Source of the DNA: Nitrosopumilus sp. D6
Lineage (GTDB): Archaea > Thermoproteota > Nitrososphaeria > Nitrososphaerales > Nitrosopumilaceae
Assembly: GCA_003724325.1 (NCBI GenBank)
Contig: RHFD01000030.1
Span: 1-33,733 of the forward strand
DNA: 33,733 nt
Reading direction: 5' to 3'
Made by a program: the position numbers and the translations under genes. Below are positions 14,951 to 22,308 of this stretch, one piece after another. Every line of letters begins with the position of its first letter. The first letter of the stretch is position 1. Under the pieces are notes generated by a model that worked only from the letters and a program-made list of their open reading frames with translations, did no database searches and was not told where the DNA came from.

Positions 14951-16153
14951 ATGTCTGACCCAGTAGACCGGATCATCGACTCTGCAAAAGACGGCAAGTC
15001 AATCCTCAAAGACAGGAGCGTCCTTCATTTTACACACATCCCCAACACCATCTTTCATCGGGATGCCGAACAAGAAAAAGTGACCCAGTCCCTGCTCCCA
15101 ATACTAAAACACGCCAAACCCTCAAACCTACTAATCTATGGCAAGCCAGGAACAGGCAAGACCCTGGTGGTCAAAAAAGTAATCTCTAAAATTCAAGAGC
15201 GGGTGGACCAATCAGAGTTTCCAACCAAACTCATATACACAAATGCAAAAAACGAGTCCACCACCACCGGTCTGCTGATAAGCGCCGGCAGGCAGTTGGG
15301 GTTGGATGAAAAAGAACTGCCAATGACAGGTCTGGCAACAGGCGAGGTCTTCAAAAGACTGCTTGACTGCATTGACAAAAACAACCTCAATGTGATATTT
15401 GTAATAGATGAGATCGACTATCTGGCACAACTAATCGCAAGGTCACACAAAGACACAATGTATCAACTCACAAGGGCAAACGAGCGGCTCGGGCGCGGCT
15501 CTTTGGCGCTAGTGGGAATCTCAAATGACCTCAAATTCAAAGAGATGCTTGATGCCAGGGTAATCAGCGGCCTTAGTGAGGAGGAGGTGGTGTTTGCAAA
15601 CTATGATGTGGATCAACTTGCAAAGATACTAGACGAGCGAATCGGAGAGGCCTTTATGCCTGACTCTGTAGAGCCGCAGGCTCTGAGTTTGTGTGCTGCC
15701 ATGGCAGCCAAGATGCACGGTGATGCCAGAAGGGCAATAGATTTGATCCGTGTGGCAGGCGAGATCGCAGAGAGAGAGCAGGCAGACAAGGTTACTGCCA
15801 GACACGTCCGGGACGCGTCCCAAAAAATAGAAGAAAACAAGGAGGAGACTGCGCTAAAGTCCTATCCACTACATGAAAAGCTGGTAATTCTGGCAGTGAT
15901 GAGGGCAGGAGGCTCCTCGACTGGCGAGATCTATACCTCGTACAAAAACCTCTGCAAGGCGACTGCCCAGGATCCACTCTCCCAGAGACGAGTTACCCAG
16001 ATGCTCAACGAGGTGGAAGTCTCTGGACTGATTGACGGGAGAATCGTCCATCAGGGAATGCATGGCAGGACAAAAAAATACAAACTTACGATTCCCACAG
16101 AGACAGTCAAGCGGGCATTCAAAGACGACCTGTCATTGGAGGATGTTATCTGA
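14951..16153 (+). CDS. cdc6: Orc1/Cdc6 replication initiator
   Basis: An AAA+ origin-binding protein of about 400 residues. Motifs: Walker A LLIYGKPGTGKT near residue 64-71; Walker B NVIFVIDEIDYL near 150; sensor 1 LALVGISND; sensor 2 MHGDARRAIDLIRVAGEIAE near 255; and a C-terminal winged helix (about 300-390: LHEKLVILAVMRAGGSSTGEIYTSYKNLC...SQRRVTQMLNEVEVSGLI). It binds ORB elements and loads MCM. An in-frame GTG lies at 14945, but ATG 14951 is the natural start. It sits directly downstream of the ORB-like repeats, the standard arrangement for an autoregulated initiator. The 3' end overlaps the convergent PolD small-subunit gene by 21 bp. Confidence 0.96.
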   Translation: MSDPVDRIIDSAKDGKSILKDRSVLHFTHIPNTIFHRDAEQEKVTQSLLPILKHAKPSNLLIYGKPGTGKTLVVKKVISKIQERVDQSEFPTKLIYTNAKNESTTTGLLISAGRQLGLDEKELPMTGLATGEVFKRLLDCIDKNNLNVIFVIDEIDYLAQLIARSHKDTMYQLTRANERLGRGSLALVGISNDLKFKEMLDARVISGLSEEEVVFANYDVDQLAKILDERIGEAFMPDSVEPQALSLCAAMAAKMHGDARRAIDLIRVAGEIAEREQADKVTARHVRDASQKIEENKEETALKSYPLHEKLVILAVMRAGGSSTGEIYTSYKNLCKATAQDPLSQRRVTQMLNEVEVSGLIDGRIVHQGMHGRTKKYKLTIPTETVKRAFKDDLSLEDVI

Positions 16154-17575
16154 GTTCTCGCTGAGGTCCTTGGTGAATACCTTGAATGTCTTGAGGTTTA
16201 CCAGTACTGCGATCCCGGGATTGGGAACCATTCCGACACTTGCCTGAAAGGGTGTCTGCCTCTGCCAAGACCCGGAATTTATCAGCAAGACCCCGCGATA
16301 CCTGTCAACTTCCATCCTGTGGACATGGCCCACATGAAAGATGTCAGGCACATCCTCTATTACCAGGAGATCCTCTGTCTCCGGGGCGATGGGCGTCTGG
16401 CTGCCATAAATGGGACTCAGATGTCTTGCACGCAGCAGATGCTTCATCACATCTGCAGGCCTGTCATAACTTAGTCCCGGTGTGGTCTTTACTATATCAT
16501 CTATGCTCTGACCATGAAACATTGCCACCTTTACCCCGTTTAGCGAGACCGTGGCCGGGTTTCCAACCATGAGTACATTCTCCCGCTCCCACAGGCCGGC
16601 ATTGTATTTTTTTGGTATGGCAGGCTGCGGAAGAGCCCTCCTCCCGGGATCATGATTCCCCGGCATTATCACTATCTTGATGTGTCCGGGAATTCTGCCG
16701 ATGATCCCTTCTGCCTTTGCAAGCTGCTCTTCGAGCGTCTGGCAGACAAGCTCCCTGTTTTGGTTTGGGTAGATTCCGACCCCGTCTACAAGGTCTCCAC
16801 CAATCAGGACAAAACGGACCTTTTTTGCCACCGGATCCGGGCTTGAGAGCCACGAGACAAACTCGGCTAACTCCTTCTCCATAAAGTACCTGCTTCCTAT
16901 GTGCAGATCAGAGAGAAATACGGCATATGCCTCTGATTCGGATCTGTTGGCTGGCTTGTCAGGTATGTCCGGCATGATAATCTCCCGGATGATAAAGCCG
17001 GAATTCTTATCAAAGACGACCCTTGCCATGACAAACTGGTCAATCAGTAACGCGCCCGCAGTCTTTTGCAGCTCGGCATCAAAGATAATACCCTCAATGG
17101 TGCCAGACGGATCCTCTAGCACCACCTTTGTAATACTTCTCTCAGAACTCCTTGATGTGACTAGACCGCACACATGCACCCCTTTTTCTGACTTTTCGTC
17201 CCTTGATGCGGATATGCCCCTGAGCATCTTGGCCTCTGGCCGGTCAGAGATGATCCGCTTTAGCTTGTTAAAGCGGCTGCTAAAGAGGGCGTTGTACCCC
17301 TTTACCCCCTCCCCCGTAGTTATCTTGGAGGTGGGATCAAAGAGTACGACAGCCTCTGCCAAAAGCATGGGATCGTCTTTTATTCCAAGATATACCTCTA
17401 GGTCATCCTGGTTTATCTGGAAGAGTTTCTGCCGGGTCTTTTCTCTTACTATCTCTTTTATGATCTTTTCAAGCTTTTCTGCATCCACACTCTCGAGGAT
17501 CTCAAAGGCGCCGGGATGGATTTGAAACCCCCGGGTCAGTGCATAGTCAAGTGCAAGGCTCATCTCTTTTTTCAT
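16133..17575 (-). CDS. polB: DNA polymerase D small subunit (DP1), 3'-5' exonuclease
   Basis: The 480-residue proofreading subunit of PolD. After an N-terminal helical region, an OB fold is visible near residues 145-200 (VHVCGLVTSRSSERSITKVVLEDPSGTIEGIIF). A calcineurin-like phosphoesterase domain follows, with metal ligands in LSDLHIGS (near 222), GGDLVDG (near 263), PGNHDPGR (near 307), FHGQSID (near 355) and GHVHRM (near 416), all intact. The catalytic partner is encoded at 8491-11847. The 3' end overlaps orc1/cdc6 by 21 bp. Confidence 0.95.
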   Translation of the reverse strand: MKKEMSLALDYALTRGFQIHPGAFEILESVDAEKLEKIIKEIVREKTRQKLFQINQDDLEVYLGIKDDPMLLAEAVVLFDPTSKITTGEGVKGYNALFSSRFNKLKRIISDRPEAKMLRGISASRDEKSEKGVHVCGLVTSRSSERSITKVVLEDPSGTIEGIIFDAELQKTAGALLIDQFVMARVVFDKNSGFIIREIIMPDIPDKPANRSESEAYAVFLSDLHIGSRYFMEKELAEFVSWLSSPDPVAKKVRFVLIGGDLVDGVGIYPNQNRELVCQTLEEQLAKAEGIIGRIPGHIKIVIMPGNHDPGRRALPQPAIPKKYNAGLWERENVLMVGNPATVSLNGVKVAMFHGQSIDDIVKTTPGLSYDRPADVMKHLLRARHLSPIYGSQTPIAPETEDLLVIEDVPDIFHVGHVHRMEVDRYRGVLLINSGSWQRQTPFQASVGMVPNPGIAVLVNLKTFKVFTKDLSENSDNILQ

Positions 17576-17593
17576 ATCAAAAAATACCTTTCC

Positions 17594-17606
17594 GTTTAAT
17601 TAAATC
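17594..17606 (-). promoter_or_regulatory. TATA region for the PolD small subunit
   Basis: The AT-rich segment GTTTAATTAAATC is centred about 25 nt from ATG 17575 on the minus strand. The near-palindromic core could also contribute to the divergent gene at 17640. Confidence 0.55.
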
Positions 17607-17639
17607 AACCCTCAAATACTGACCGGAAACAGTACCAGT

Positions 17640-18158
17640 GTGAACAGGATCCGACTGGCACTCTTCTTCATATTTCTAGGAGTCGATGTCGGGGTCTTTA
17701 TGGTTGGCACTGCATCAGAGCTGACAGAGGAGGAGGCCAATCTGTTCATGTCAGAGTTTGAAAAAATTATTGCCGACATTGATGCGTGGGGAATATTTAC
17801 ACACAACACCGTCATAGCCCTGCCAATGTTTATTCCGGGACTGGGCGTGGCGTGGGGATTCTTTTCTGCGTGGTCTACGGGAACTGCGTTTGCCGCCATA
17901 ACAATCGCCACTCCGGGGCTTGCCGGAATAAACCCACTCTCGATCTTTTTGTCCCCGTTTGGACTGATGGAGATTACCGCGTACTCGATTGGAATATCTC
18001 GGAGTTTTATCCTAATCTGGGCAATAGTCAAAAAGACGGGCCTTGGCAGACACGTTGCGCCCACGCTTGCAGAGATCGGGGTGGTGCTGTTGTTATTACT
18101 GGCGGGAGGATACATTGAGTTTTATCTGATATCTACTGCCATTGCCACCGGTAGTTGA
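17640..18158 (+). CDS. SpoIIM/DUF95-like integral membrane protein
   Basis: This 172-residue protein starts at GTG 17640. An N-terminal membrane segment (MNRIRLALFFIFLGVDVGVFMVG) is followed by a short exported helix-rich loop and then about four hydrophobic segments (NTVIALPMFIPGLGVAWGFF, TGTAFAAITIATPGL, LSPFGLMEITAYSIGISRSF, VVLLLLLAGGYIEFYLI). The pattern F.HN...AL....PG.G...G......G, plus the P.G..E..AY..., matches the stage II sporulation protein M family found widely outside sporulating bacteria. The cellular role in archaea is unknown. The 3' end overlaps the convergent cbiE by 26 bp. Confidence 0.75.
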   Translation: MNRIRLALFFIFLGVDVGVFMVGTASELTEEEANLFMSEFEKIIADIDAWGIFTHNTVIALPMFIPGLGVAWGFFSAWSTGTAFAAITIATPGLAGINPLSIFLSPFGLMEITAYSIGISRSFILIWAIVKKTGLGRHVAPTLAEIGVVLLLLLAGGYIEFYLISTAIATGS

Positions 18159-18846
18159 TGTACGAATCAGAGGCTGCCTGGTCAAAGACCATTACTGACA
18201 GATCAGAGAACTCCCTTCCCTCCAACTCCCTTACGGTTCCAACAAAGCATGTCTCTGCATCAGTAGTCAGGGCCTCAAAGACGTGCACCCGCATCTTGTC
18301 AGTGGCAAAGCCGCGCTCCCGGAGATATGCAGAGATCTCCGAGGGCATAAAGTGCTTTTCAGGCCGGGACGGCCACGGCCTTGGAACCAGGATCACACTC
18401 AATCCGTCAATTAGCGCCTTTTGCAGCTCTAGCTTTTTCTCCTCAATTGTGCCAGTTACATGCATTGTAATTATCTGTGACTTGTCAAGCGGGATGCGGG
18501 TCCTTGATGCGGCCACCTGGACTGCGCTGATCCCGGGAACTAGCTCTACCTTGCCAAATATCTCTGCCAGCCTGTCTACCACCTCTGACTCTGAAAAATT
18601 TACATCACCTGTAAAGGGGATCACCAGCGTCTTGTTGCCAAGCTCTGGGAGGATCTTTTGATATGCGTCCTCTTGGCTCTTCATGGTTATCTCGCGCACA
18701 TCCTTTCCATCTGTCAAGTGCCGTATGGTGTCAAGTGTATACCTGTATCCAATTATTACATCACACTCCCTGATGATCTTGCCTGCAGCCTCTGTAACAT
18801 AACTTGGAGAACCCGGACCGACGCCAACTGCATAGACTTTTCCCAA
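18133..18846 (-). CDS. cbiE: Cobalt-precorrin-7 C5-methyltransferase (CbiE-like)
   Basis: This 237-residue SAM-dependent tetrapyrrole methylase has the N-terminal VYAVGVGPGSPSYVTEAA, the DVIIGYRYTL region, a central LVIPFTGDVNFSESEVVDRL and the LVPGISAVQVAASRTRIPLD motif. It carries only the methyltransferase (CbiE) half, not the CbiT decarboxylase. The best match is CbiE of the anaerobic cobalamin pathway. Thaumarchaea are known cobalamin makers, which fits. It begins 2 bp after the stop of the PH-like gene, so the two are probably one transcript. No other cobalamin genes are in the window. Confidence 0.85.
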   Translation of the reverse strand: MGKVYAVGVGPGSPSYVTEAAGKIIRECDVIIGYRYTLDTIRHLTDGKDVREITMKSQEDAYQKILPELGNKTLVIPFTGDVNFSESEVVDRLAEIFGKVELVPGISAVQVAASRTRIPLDKSQIITMHVTGTIEEKKLELQKALIDGLSVILVPRPWPSRPEKHFMPSEISAYLRERGFATDKMRVHVFEALTTDAETCFVGTVRELEGREFSDLSVMVFDQAASDSYINYRWQWQ

Positions 18847-18848
18847 AC

Positions 18849-19337
18849 CTATCTGTTTTTCTGCCTATCCTTAATATATTGCACAAAGGGTCTCCAGTCC
18901 ACCTTCATGTATTTGGTAGGCTCTTTCATGGGGTACTTTACCCAGTCTTGCGCCACTGCGTACTGGTGTTTTTCATGCCTGCCGTCCTTTTCATACTCGA
19001 TTAATAACACACCGCCCCATACCTTGTCCTCGCAACTAACATCAAGTATGTCATCAAAGCTCACCTCTACATTCTTGACATTCTTAAGATCTGCCACGAG
19101 CTCCTTTTCATCATACCCGTCGTGGCGGATCATGGTACTCTTTGACCTGATAAAGCTGACTACCTGCCTCTGGGTAATGGCGTTCCACCAGTTTATCTTT
19201 GCTGTCGTCTTGTGCACGAACATCAGGTGCCTGTCAGTGAGTATTAGCATGCCCTCTCTTCCGCCTACAGAGAGGAATTTTTTTGACTCCCTCCACACTG
19301 ATACTACGTGGGCCTGTATCCTCTCGTCTGTCTGCAT
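18849..19337 (-). CDS. PH/GRAM-like domain protein
   Basis: A 162-residue soluble protein starting at ATG 19337 (MQTDERIQAHVVSVWRES). The open frame continues upstream to 19592, but that part lies inside the divergent gene and reads like a shadow. The beta-strand pattern (FLSVGGREGMLILTDRHLMFVHKTTAKINWWNAIT... DILDVSCEDKVWGGVLLIEYEKDGRHEKHQYAVAQDWVKYP) resembles bacterial/archaeal PH-like or GRAM domains. The end has a conserved-looking KVDWRPFVQYIKDRQ. It is followed by cbiE after 2 bp. Function is unknown; lipid or protein binding is typical of the fold. Confidence 0.7.
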   Translation of the reverse strand: MQTDERIQAHVVSVWRESKKFLSVGGREGMLILTDRHLMFVHKTTAKINWWNAITQRQVVSFIRSKSTMIRHDGYDEKELVADLKNVKNVEVSFDDILDVSCEDKVWGGVLLIEYEKDGRHEKHQYAVAQDWVKYPMKEPTKYMKVDWRPFVQYIKDRQKNR

Positions 19338-19359
19338 ATATGACGGGTGGGGGTGGTTT

Positions 19360-19368
19360 GTTAAAAAC
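19360..19368 (-). promoter_or_regulatory. TATA-like box for the PH-like gene
   Basis: The minus strand reads GTTTTTAAC, centred about 27 nt from ATG 19337. This supports the short start and leaderless expression. Confidence 0.55.
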
Positions 19369-19380
19369 CAATTCGATTGG

Positions 19381-19389
19381 CTTTTTAAG
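19381..19389 (+). promoter_or_regulatory. TATA-like box for the cyclophilin gene
   Basis: CTTTTTAAG is centred about 27 nt before TTG 19412 and 36 nt before ATG 19421, so TTG 19412 is the better leaderless start. Confidence 0.55.
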
Positions 19390-19411
19390 TACGGCAATTC
19401 GTGAAAAAACA

Positions 19412-20929
19412 TTGAAGTGGATGGTTCTGGCAGCAGCGGTGGCTCTTGCAGGTCTTGTGGGTGCGGCATCTGCACAGGATGACCGGCTGGCAGTGCTGGA
19501 GACTGGCCACGGCCAGATTGTAATCGAGTTCTTTTCAGATGATGCGCCAAACCATGTAGAGAACTTTGTATCTCTTGCAGAGTCAGGGTCATATGACGGG
19601 ACGCTGTTTCACAGGATTATCTCTGGATTTATGATACAGGGGGGAGATCCCAACACGATAAGCGGTGATCCCGGCACGTGGGGTGGGGGAGGTCCCGATG
19701 AGAACGTAGATGCCGAGTTTAACACGATAAAGCACATCCGGGGGATAGTCTCGATGGCAAGATCCGGGCATCCTGACAGCGCCGGCTCGCAGTTTTTCAT
19801 AGTCCATGCCGACACGGGCTTTCTTGATGGCCAGTACACGGTGTTTGGAAGGATTGTGACAGATGAGAGCTTTGAGACACTTGACAGAATTGCACAGACA
19901 GAGACTAACGCCAGGGATGCCCCTACGGATCCAGAGCCAGTCAGAATTACAAGTGTTACAATCACGGACAGATCCAAGGTTTTGAATTTACTGGATCTCC
20001 CAGAGCCGGAGCGCACTCAAGATGCGCCAGAGATCCCGGATCCAGAGCCCGTACGAATCCTGGGGTTTAACAGCACCGAGCTGGGAGTGCGCTTTACGGC
20101 GCCACCCGGATGGATGCTTCCACGCATTTCTCCCCAGCCGGGAGCCCCGGATGCAGTCACAATCGATCCCAAGCTTGGCAGTCTGCCTGTCATTGCACTG
20201 AGGGTAGATGAGCACCAAAAGACCTTTGATGAGATGGTATCTGACAGGGACGTCCTACTTGAAGATCTTAAAGACGCAGGATATGAGGTTCTTTCTCAGG
20301 AAAAGGACACACTAAACGGTCTGCCCACATATGTGATAACTGTAACAGGTCCAAACCCCCTCAACCCGGAATTATTGCTAAAGACGCAAGAAGTGACAGT
20401 ATACACACCAGACAAGCTCTACATAATGGAATATGCGCATCACGAGACTGGATTTGAGGACGGTCTCACACTGTTTACACAAGTGCTTGAATCCCTCGAG
20501 ATAGAAGGCAATGATCCCGGAAGCGACTCTGGAGGGTGCCTGATTGCTACTGCCACGTTTGGCTCGGAGCTTGCGCCACAGGTGCAACAGCTCCGGGAGC
20601 TCCGGGACAATACAGTGTTATCCACACAGTCCGGCTCTGCGTTTATGGATGCATTCAACTCGTTTTACTATTCCTTTTCTCCTGCAATAGCGGATCTAGA
20701 GCGCGAGCATCCCGTATTCCGTGAGGGTGTAAAGGCGGCAATTACCCCAATGCTTGCAACACTCTCGATACTAAATCATGCGGGAATCGACTCTGAGGCA
20801 GAGATGATGTCGTACGGGGCAGGTGTAATCCTACTGAACATTGGAATGTATGTGGCAGCACCAGCAGTGGCAGCATACCAGATCAGGCGGATTATTATAC
20901 GCAAGAGTGGTTCTGGCAAATACGAATGA
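19412..20929 (+). CDS. Secreted cyclophilin-type peptidyl-prolyl isomerase with CFI-box C-terminus
   Basis: The protein is about 505 residues from TTG 19412 (502 from ATG 19421). A signal peptide (MKWMVLAAAVALAGLVGAASA) precedes a cyclophilin domain (about 25-185) with FHRIISGFMIQGGDP, GIVSMARSG, SAGSQFFIV and GQYTVFGRI. A middle domain (about 210-365; LGFNSTELGVRFTAPPGWML...) follows. The end is a CFI-box-type module: GCLIATATFGSELAPQVQQLRELRDN, then FMDAFNSFYYSFSPAIADLE, then a membrane segment (GAGVILLNIGMYVAAPAVAAY) and a basic tail ending SGSGKYE. It probably folds exported proteins at the cell surface and is held there by the C-terminal anchor. The cyclophilin/CFI-box fusion is notable. 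Confidence 0.88.
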   Translation: MKWMVLAAAVALAGLVGAASAQDDRLAVLETGHGQIVIEFFSDDAPNHVENFVSLAESGSYDGTLFHRIISGFMIQGGDPNTISGDPGTWGGGGPDENVDAEFNTIKHIRGIVSMARSGHPDSAGSQFFIVHADTGFLDGQYTVFGRIVTDESFETLDRIAQTETNARDAPTDPEPVRITSVTITDRSKVLNLLDLPEPERTQDAPEIPDPEPVRILGFNSTELGVRFTAPPGWMLPRISPQPGAPDAVTIDPKLGSLPVIALRVDEHQKTFDEMVSDRDVLLEDLKDAGYEVLSQEKDTLNGLPTYVITVTGPNPLNPELLLKTQEVTVYTPDKLYIMEYAHHETGFEDGLTLFTQVLESLEIEGNDPGSDSGGCLIATATFGSELAPQVQQLRELRDNTVLSTQSGSAFMDAFNSFYYSFSPAIADLEREHPVFREGVKAAITPMLATLSILNHAGIDSEAEMMSYGAGVILLNIGMYVAAPAVAAYQIRRIIIRKSGSGKYE

Positions 20930-20970
20930 TCCATACAAAAATTAATGCCGGGTTTTGAACTAGTTTTAAG
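20909..20970. repeat. Degenerate direct repeat, copy A
   Basis: This copy covers the last codons of the cyclophilin gene (SGSGKYE-stop) and about 40 bp beyond. It matches 22222-22290 about 1.3 kb away: GG-TCTGG-AAATACGA-TGATC, then ACAA, AATG and GGTTTT blocks with small gaps. Confidence 0.7.
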
Positions 20971-21157
20971 ATCTGCAAGAGCTAAAAAAGTAGCCTGATT
21001 AGAACCACAGAGCCTCCATTATGTGGTGTTGCGCCTTATACCCATCATGTCAGGCAAAACCATTTCTTGGATTCTGTGATAAAAGTAGACCGTTGGCTGC
21101 AGAGAAGATTCCGCGTACCACCCATGATACTACTACAGCATGCTATTTATATGTATC

Positions 21158-21196
21158 TTTCATTCCAACTAGTGAGAACGGCTATGTGGAATGAAA
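21158..21196. repeat. Inverted repeat upstream of the secreted-protein promoter
   Basis: TTTCATTCCA (21158-21167) and TGGAATGAAA (21187-21196) are perfect 10-bp arms around a 19-nt spacer. It ends 5 bp before the TATA box at 21202, the position where an archaeal activator or repressor would bind. Confidence 0.75.
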
Positions 21197-21201
21197 ATAA
21201 T

Positions 21202-21211
21202 GCTTAAATAG
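21202..21211 (+). promoter_or_regulatory. TATA box for the secreted-protein gene
   Basis: GCTTAAATAG is centred about 30 nt before ATG 21237. It is the likely core promoter for the two-gene secreted/membrane cassette. Confidence 0.65.
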
Positions 21212-21236
21212 TCAAGAGGCGTAACCATATGTAATC

Positions 21237-21665
21237 ATGAACGAGAGGCGTCTGACAACCCTGCTTTTGCTGACACTAGCCATGGTTCCGGCGATCATGC
21301 TAGTGCCGTTCGGTATGGAAGACGTGTTTGCTGAGCAAGTTTCTATGGGAACAGCTGTAGTCCCATACACCATAAGCGACATAGGACACGCGTTTGGAGC
21401 TATGGAGTTATTTGTAACATTGGATGGTAACTATCACCTACTGATAAACGAAACTATTGCAGATTCACATACAGAGATTACAGAATTAGACATTGTGATT
21501 GCATATGACTTTGCAACACACAGTGATGCGATAATAAATGCCATGAAAACAGGACCTGTGGGGCAAATCAACGAATTGGAATCTACAAACCCTGAACTTT
21601 GGACATATTCATGGCCCTCTAACTGGTGGGGAGCTTATGTTGCATGGTGGCATATCGTCAACTAA
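21237..21665 (+). CDS. Secreted protein of unknown function
   Basis: The 142-residue protein begins with a signal peptide (MNERRLTTLLLLTLAMVPAIM..., likely cleaved near VFA-EQ, residue 32) and has a short beta-rich mature part with an unusual tryptophan-rich end (ELWTYSWPSNWWGAYVAWWH). No family is recognised. It overlaps the next gene, a membrane protein, by 29 bp, so the pair is probably translated together. A 10-bp inverted repeat directly upstream of its TATA box suggests regulated expression. The pair lies between two copies of a degenerate direct repeat. Confidence 0.7.
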   Translation: MNERRLTTLLLLTLAMVPAIMLVPFGMEDVFAEQVSMGTAVVPYTISDIGHAFGAMELFVTLDGNYHLLINETIADSHTEITELDIVIAYDFATHSDAIINAMKTGPVGQINELESTNPELWTYSWPSNWWGAYVAWWHIVN

Positions 21666-22233
21666 GCTACCCTCCTTTCTAAAAGTAGCCTGCATCACGT
21701 TCTTACATCTCTTTATTCACGGAGCAGTAGCCCTTGCGGGTGTACGTCTTGCCAAGATTTACTCCGAGATCGACAGTATAAGCGCCGACAAATACGCGCT
21801 TTATACAATAGATGTGATACAGATATGCGCCGCGGCGATTCTAGCGGCCTGGATGCTCTTTTTACTTGCAGACACGTCGCGTCTTGGAGGAATATGGACA
21901 AGGCTAGCAGACATTAATGCCGGATATCAAATACCCACAAAGACAGACATGGTGTTTGTAAGTCTGGTCGTGATAGCAAGTACTGCAGTATTGCAGCATT
22001 TTTACTGCAATTCACTTGGATCGGGGTCTTGGTCGTGCATAAACATATGGGTAGGGTTCATGGTGCTACTTGGCGCATATCTGGTATGGGTTGCCCTCAA
22101 GAGGAGATCCGGTGCGCAGATCCCAAACAGCAGGCCCAAGCTAAGCTATACTGACAAGATGCTATTCATATCTGCAAGCATTGCGGCAGTCTCTGGATCC
22201 TTGCTCACATATGCCACGATCCGGCTCTGGTAA
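21637..22233 (+). CDS. Membrane protein, about five TM segments, unknown function
   Basis: This 198-residue protein has hydrophobic segments at about residues 12-36, 56-78, 104-122, 133-151 and 175-193. A loop (CNSLGSGSWSCIN) holds two cysteines that could pair outside the membrane. The ORF starts at ATG 21637, inside the previous gene. The end reads ...TYATIRLW-stop, but the +1 frame across the same bases encodes SGSGKYE-stop at 22220-22243, the same tail as the cyclophilin protein, which suggests that the C-terminus was recently frameshifted. No family is recognised. Confidence 0.68.
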   Translation: MLHGGISSTKLPSFLKVACITFLHLFIHGAVALAGVRLAKIYSEIDSISADKYALYTIDVIQICAAAILAAWMLFLLADTSRLGGIWTRLADINAGYQIPTKTDMVFVSLVVIASTAVLQHFYCNSLGSGSWSCINIWVGFMVLLGAYLVWVALKRRSGAQIPNSRPKLSYTDKMLFISASIAAVSGSLLTYATIRLW

Positions 22234-22290
22234 ATACGAGTGATCTAGACAACATAAAATCAATGACAGGTTTTGGAACGCCTATTTTTA
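22222..22290. repeat. Degenerate direct repeat, copy B
   Basis: This copy matches 20909-20970. In the SGSGKYE reading every base difference between the copies is synonymous (GGT/GGC, GGC/GGT, GAA/GAG, AGT/TCC), while similarity continues past the stop codon. Confidence 0.7.
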
Positions 22291-22308
22291 ACAGATCTTC
22301 TGCCAATG

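Larger units (their letters stand above)
20930..21236. other. 307-bp intergenic region between the cyclophilin gene and the secreted-protein gene
   Basis: It begins with the distal part of degenerate repeat A and ends with an inverted repeat (21158-21196) and a TATA box (21202-21211). A 57-codon ORF (21021-21194, MWCCALYPSCQAKPF...) lies inside, cysteine-rich, with no recognised family and only a poorly placed TATA-like element near 20986. I regard its coding status as undecided. No tRNA or structured RNA was seen. Confidence 0.5.

Noticed and set aside
19338-19592. N-terminal extension of the PH-like protein (upstream of 19337)
   Set aside because: The extension lies antisense inside the cyclophilin gene, and the TATA box at 19360 points to ATG 19337.
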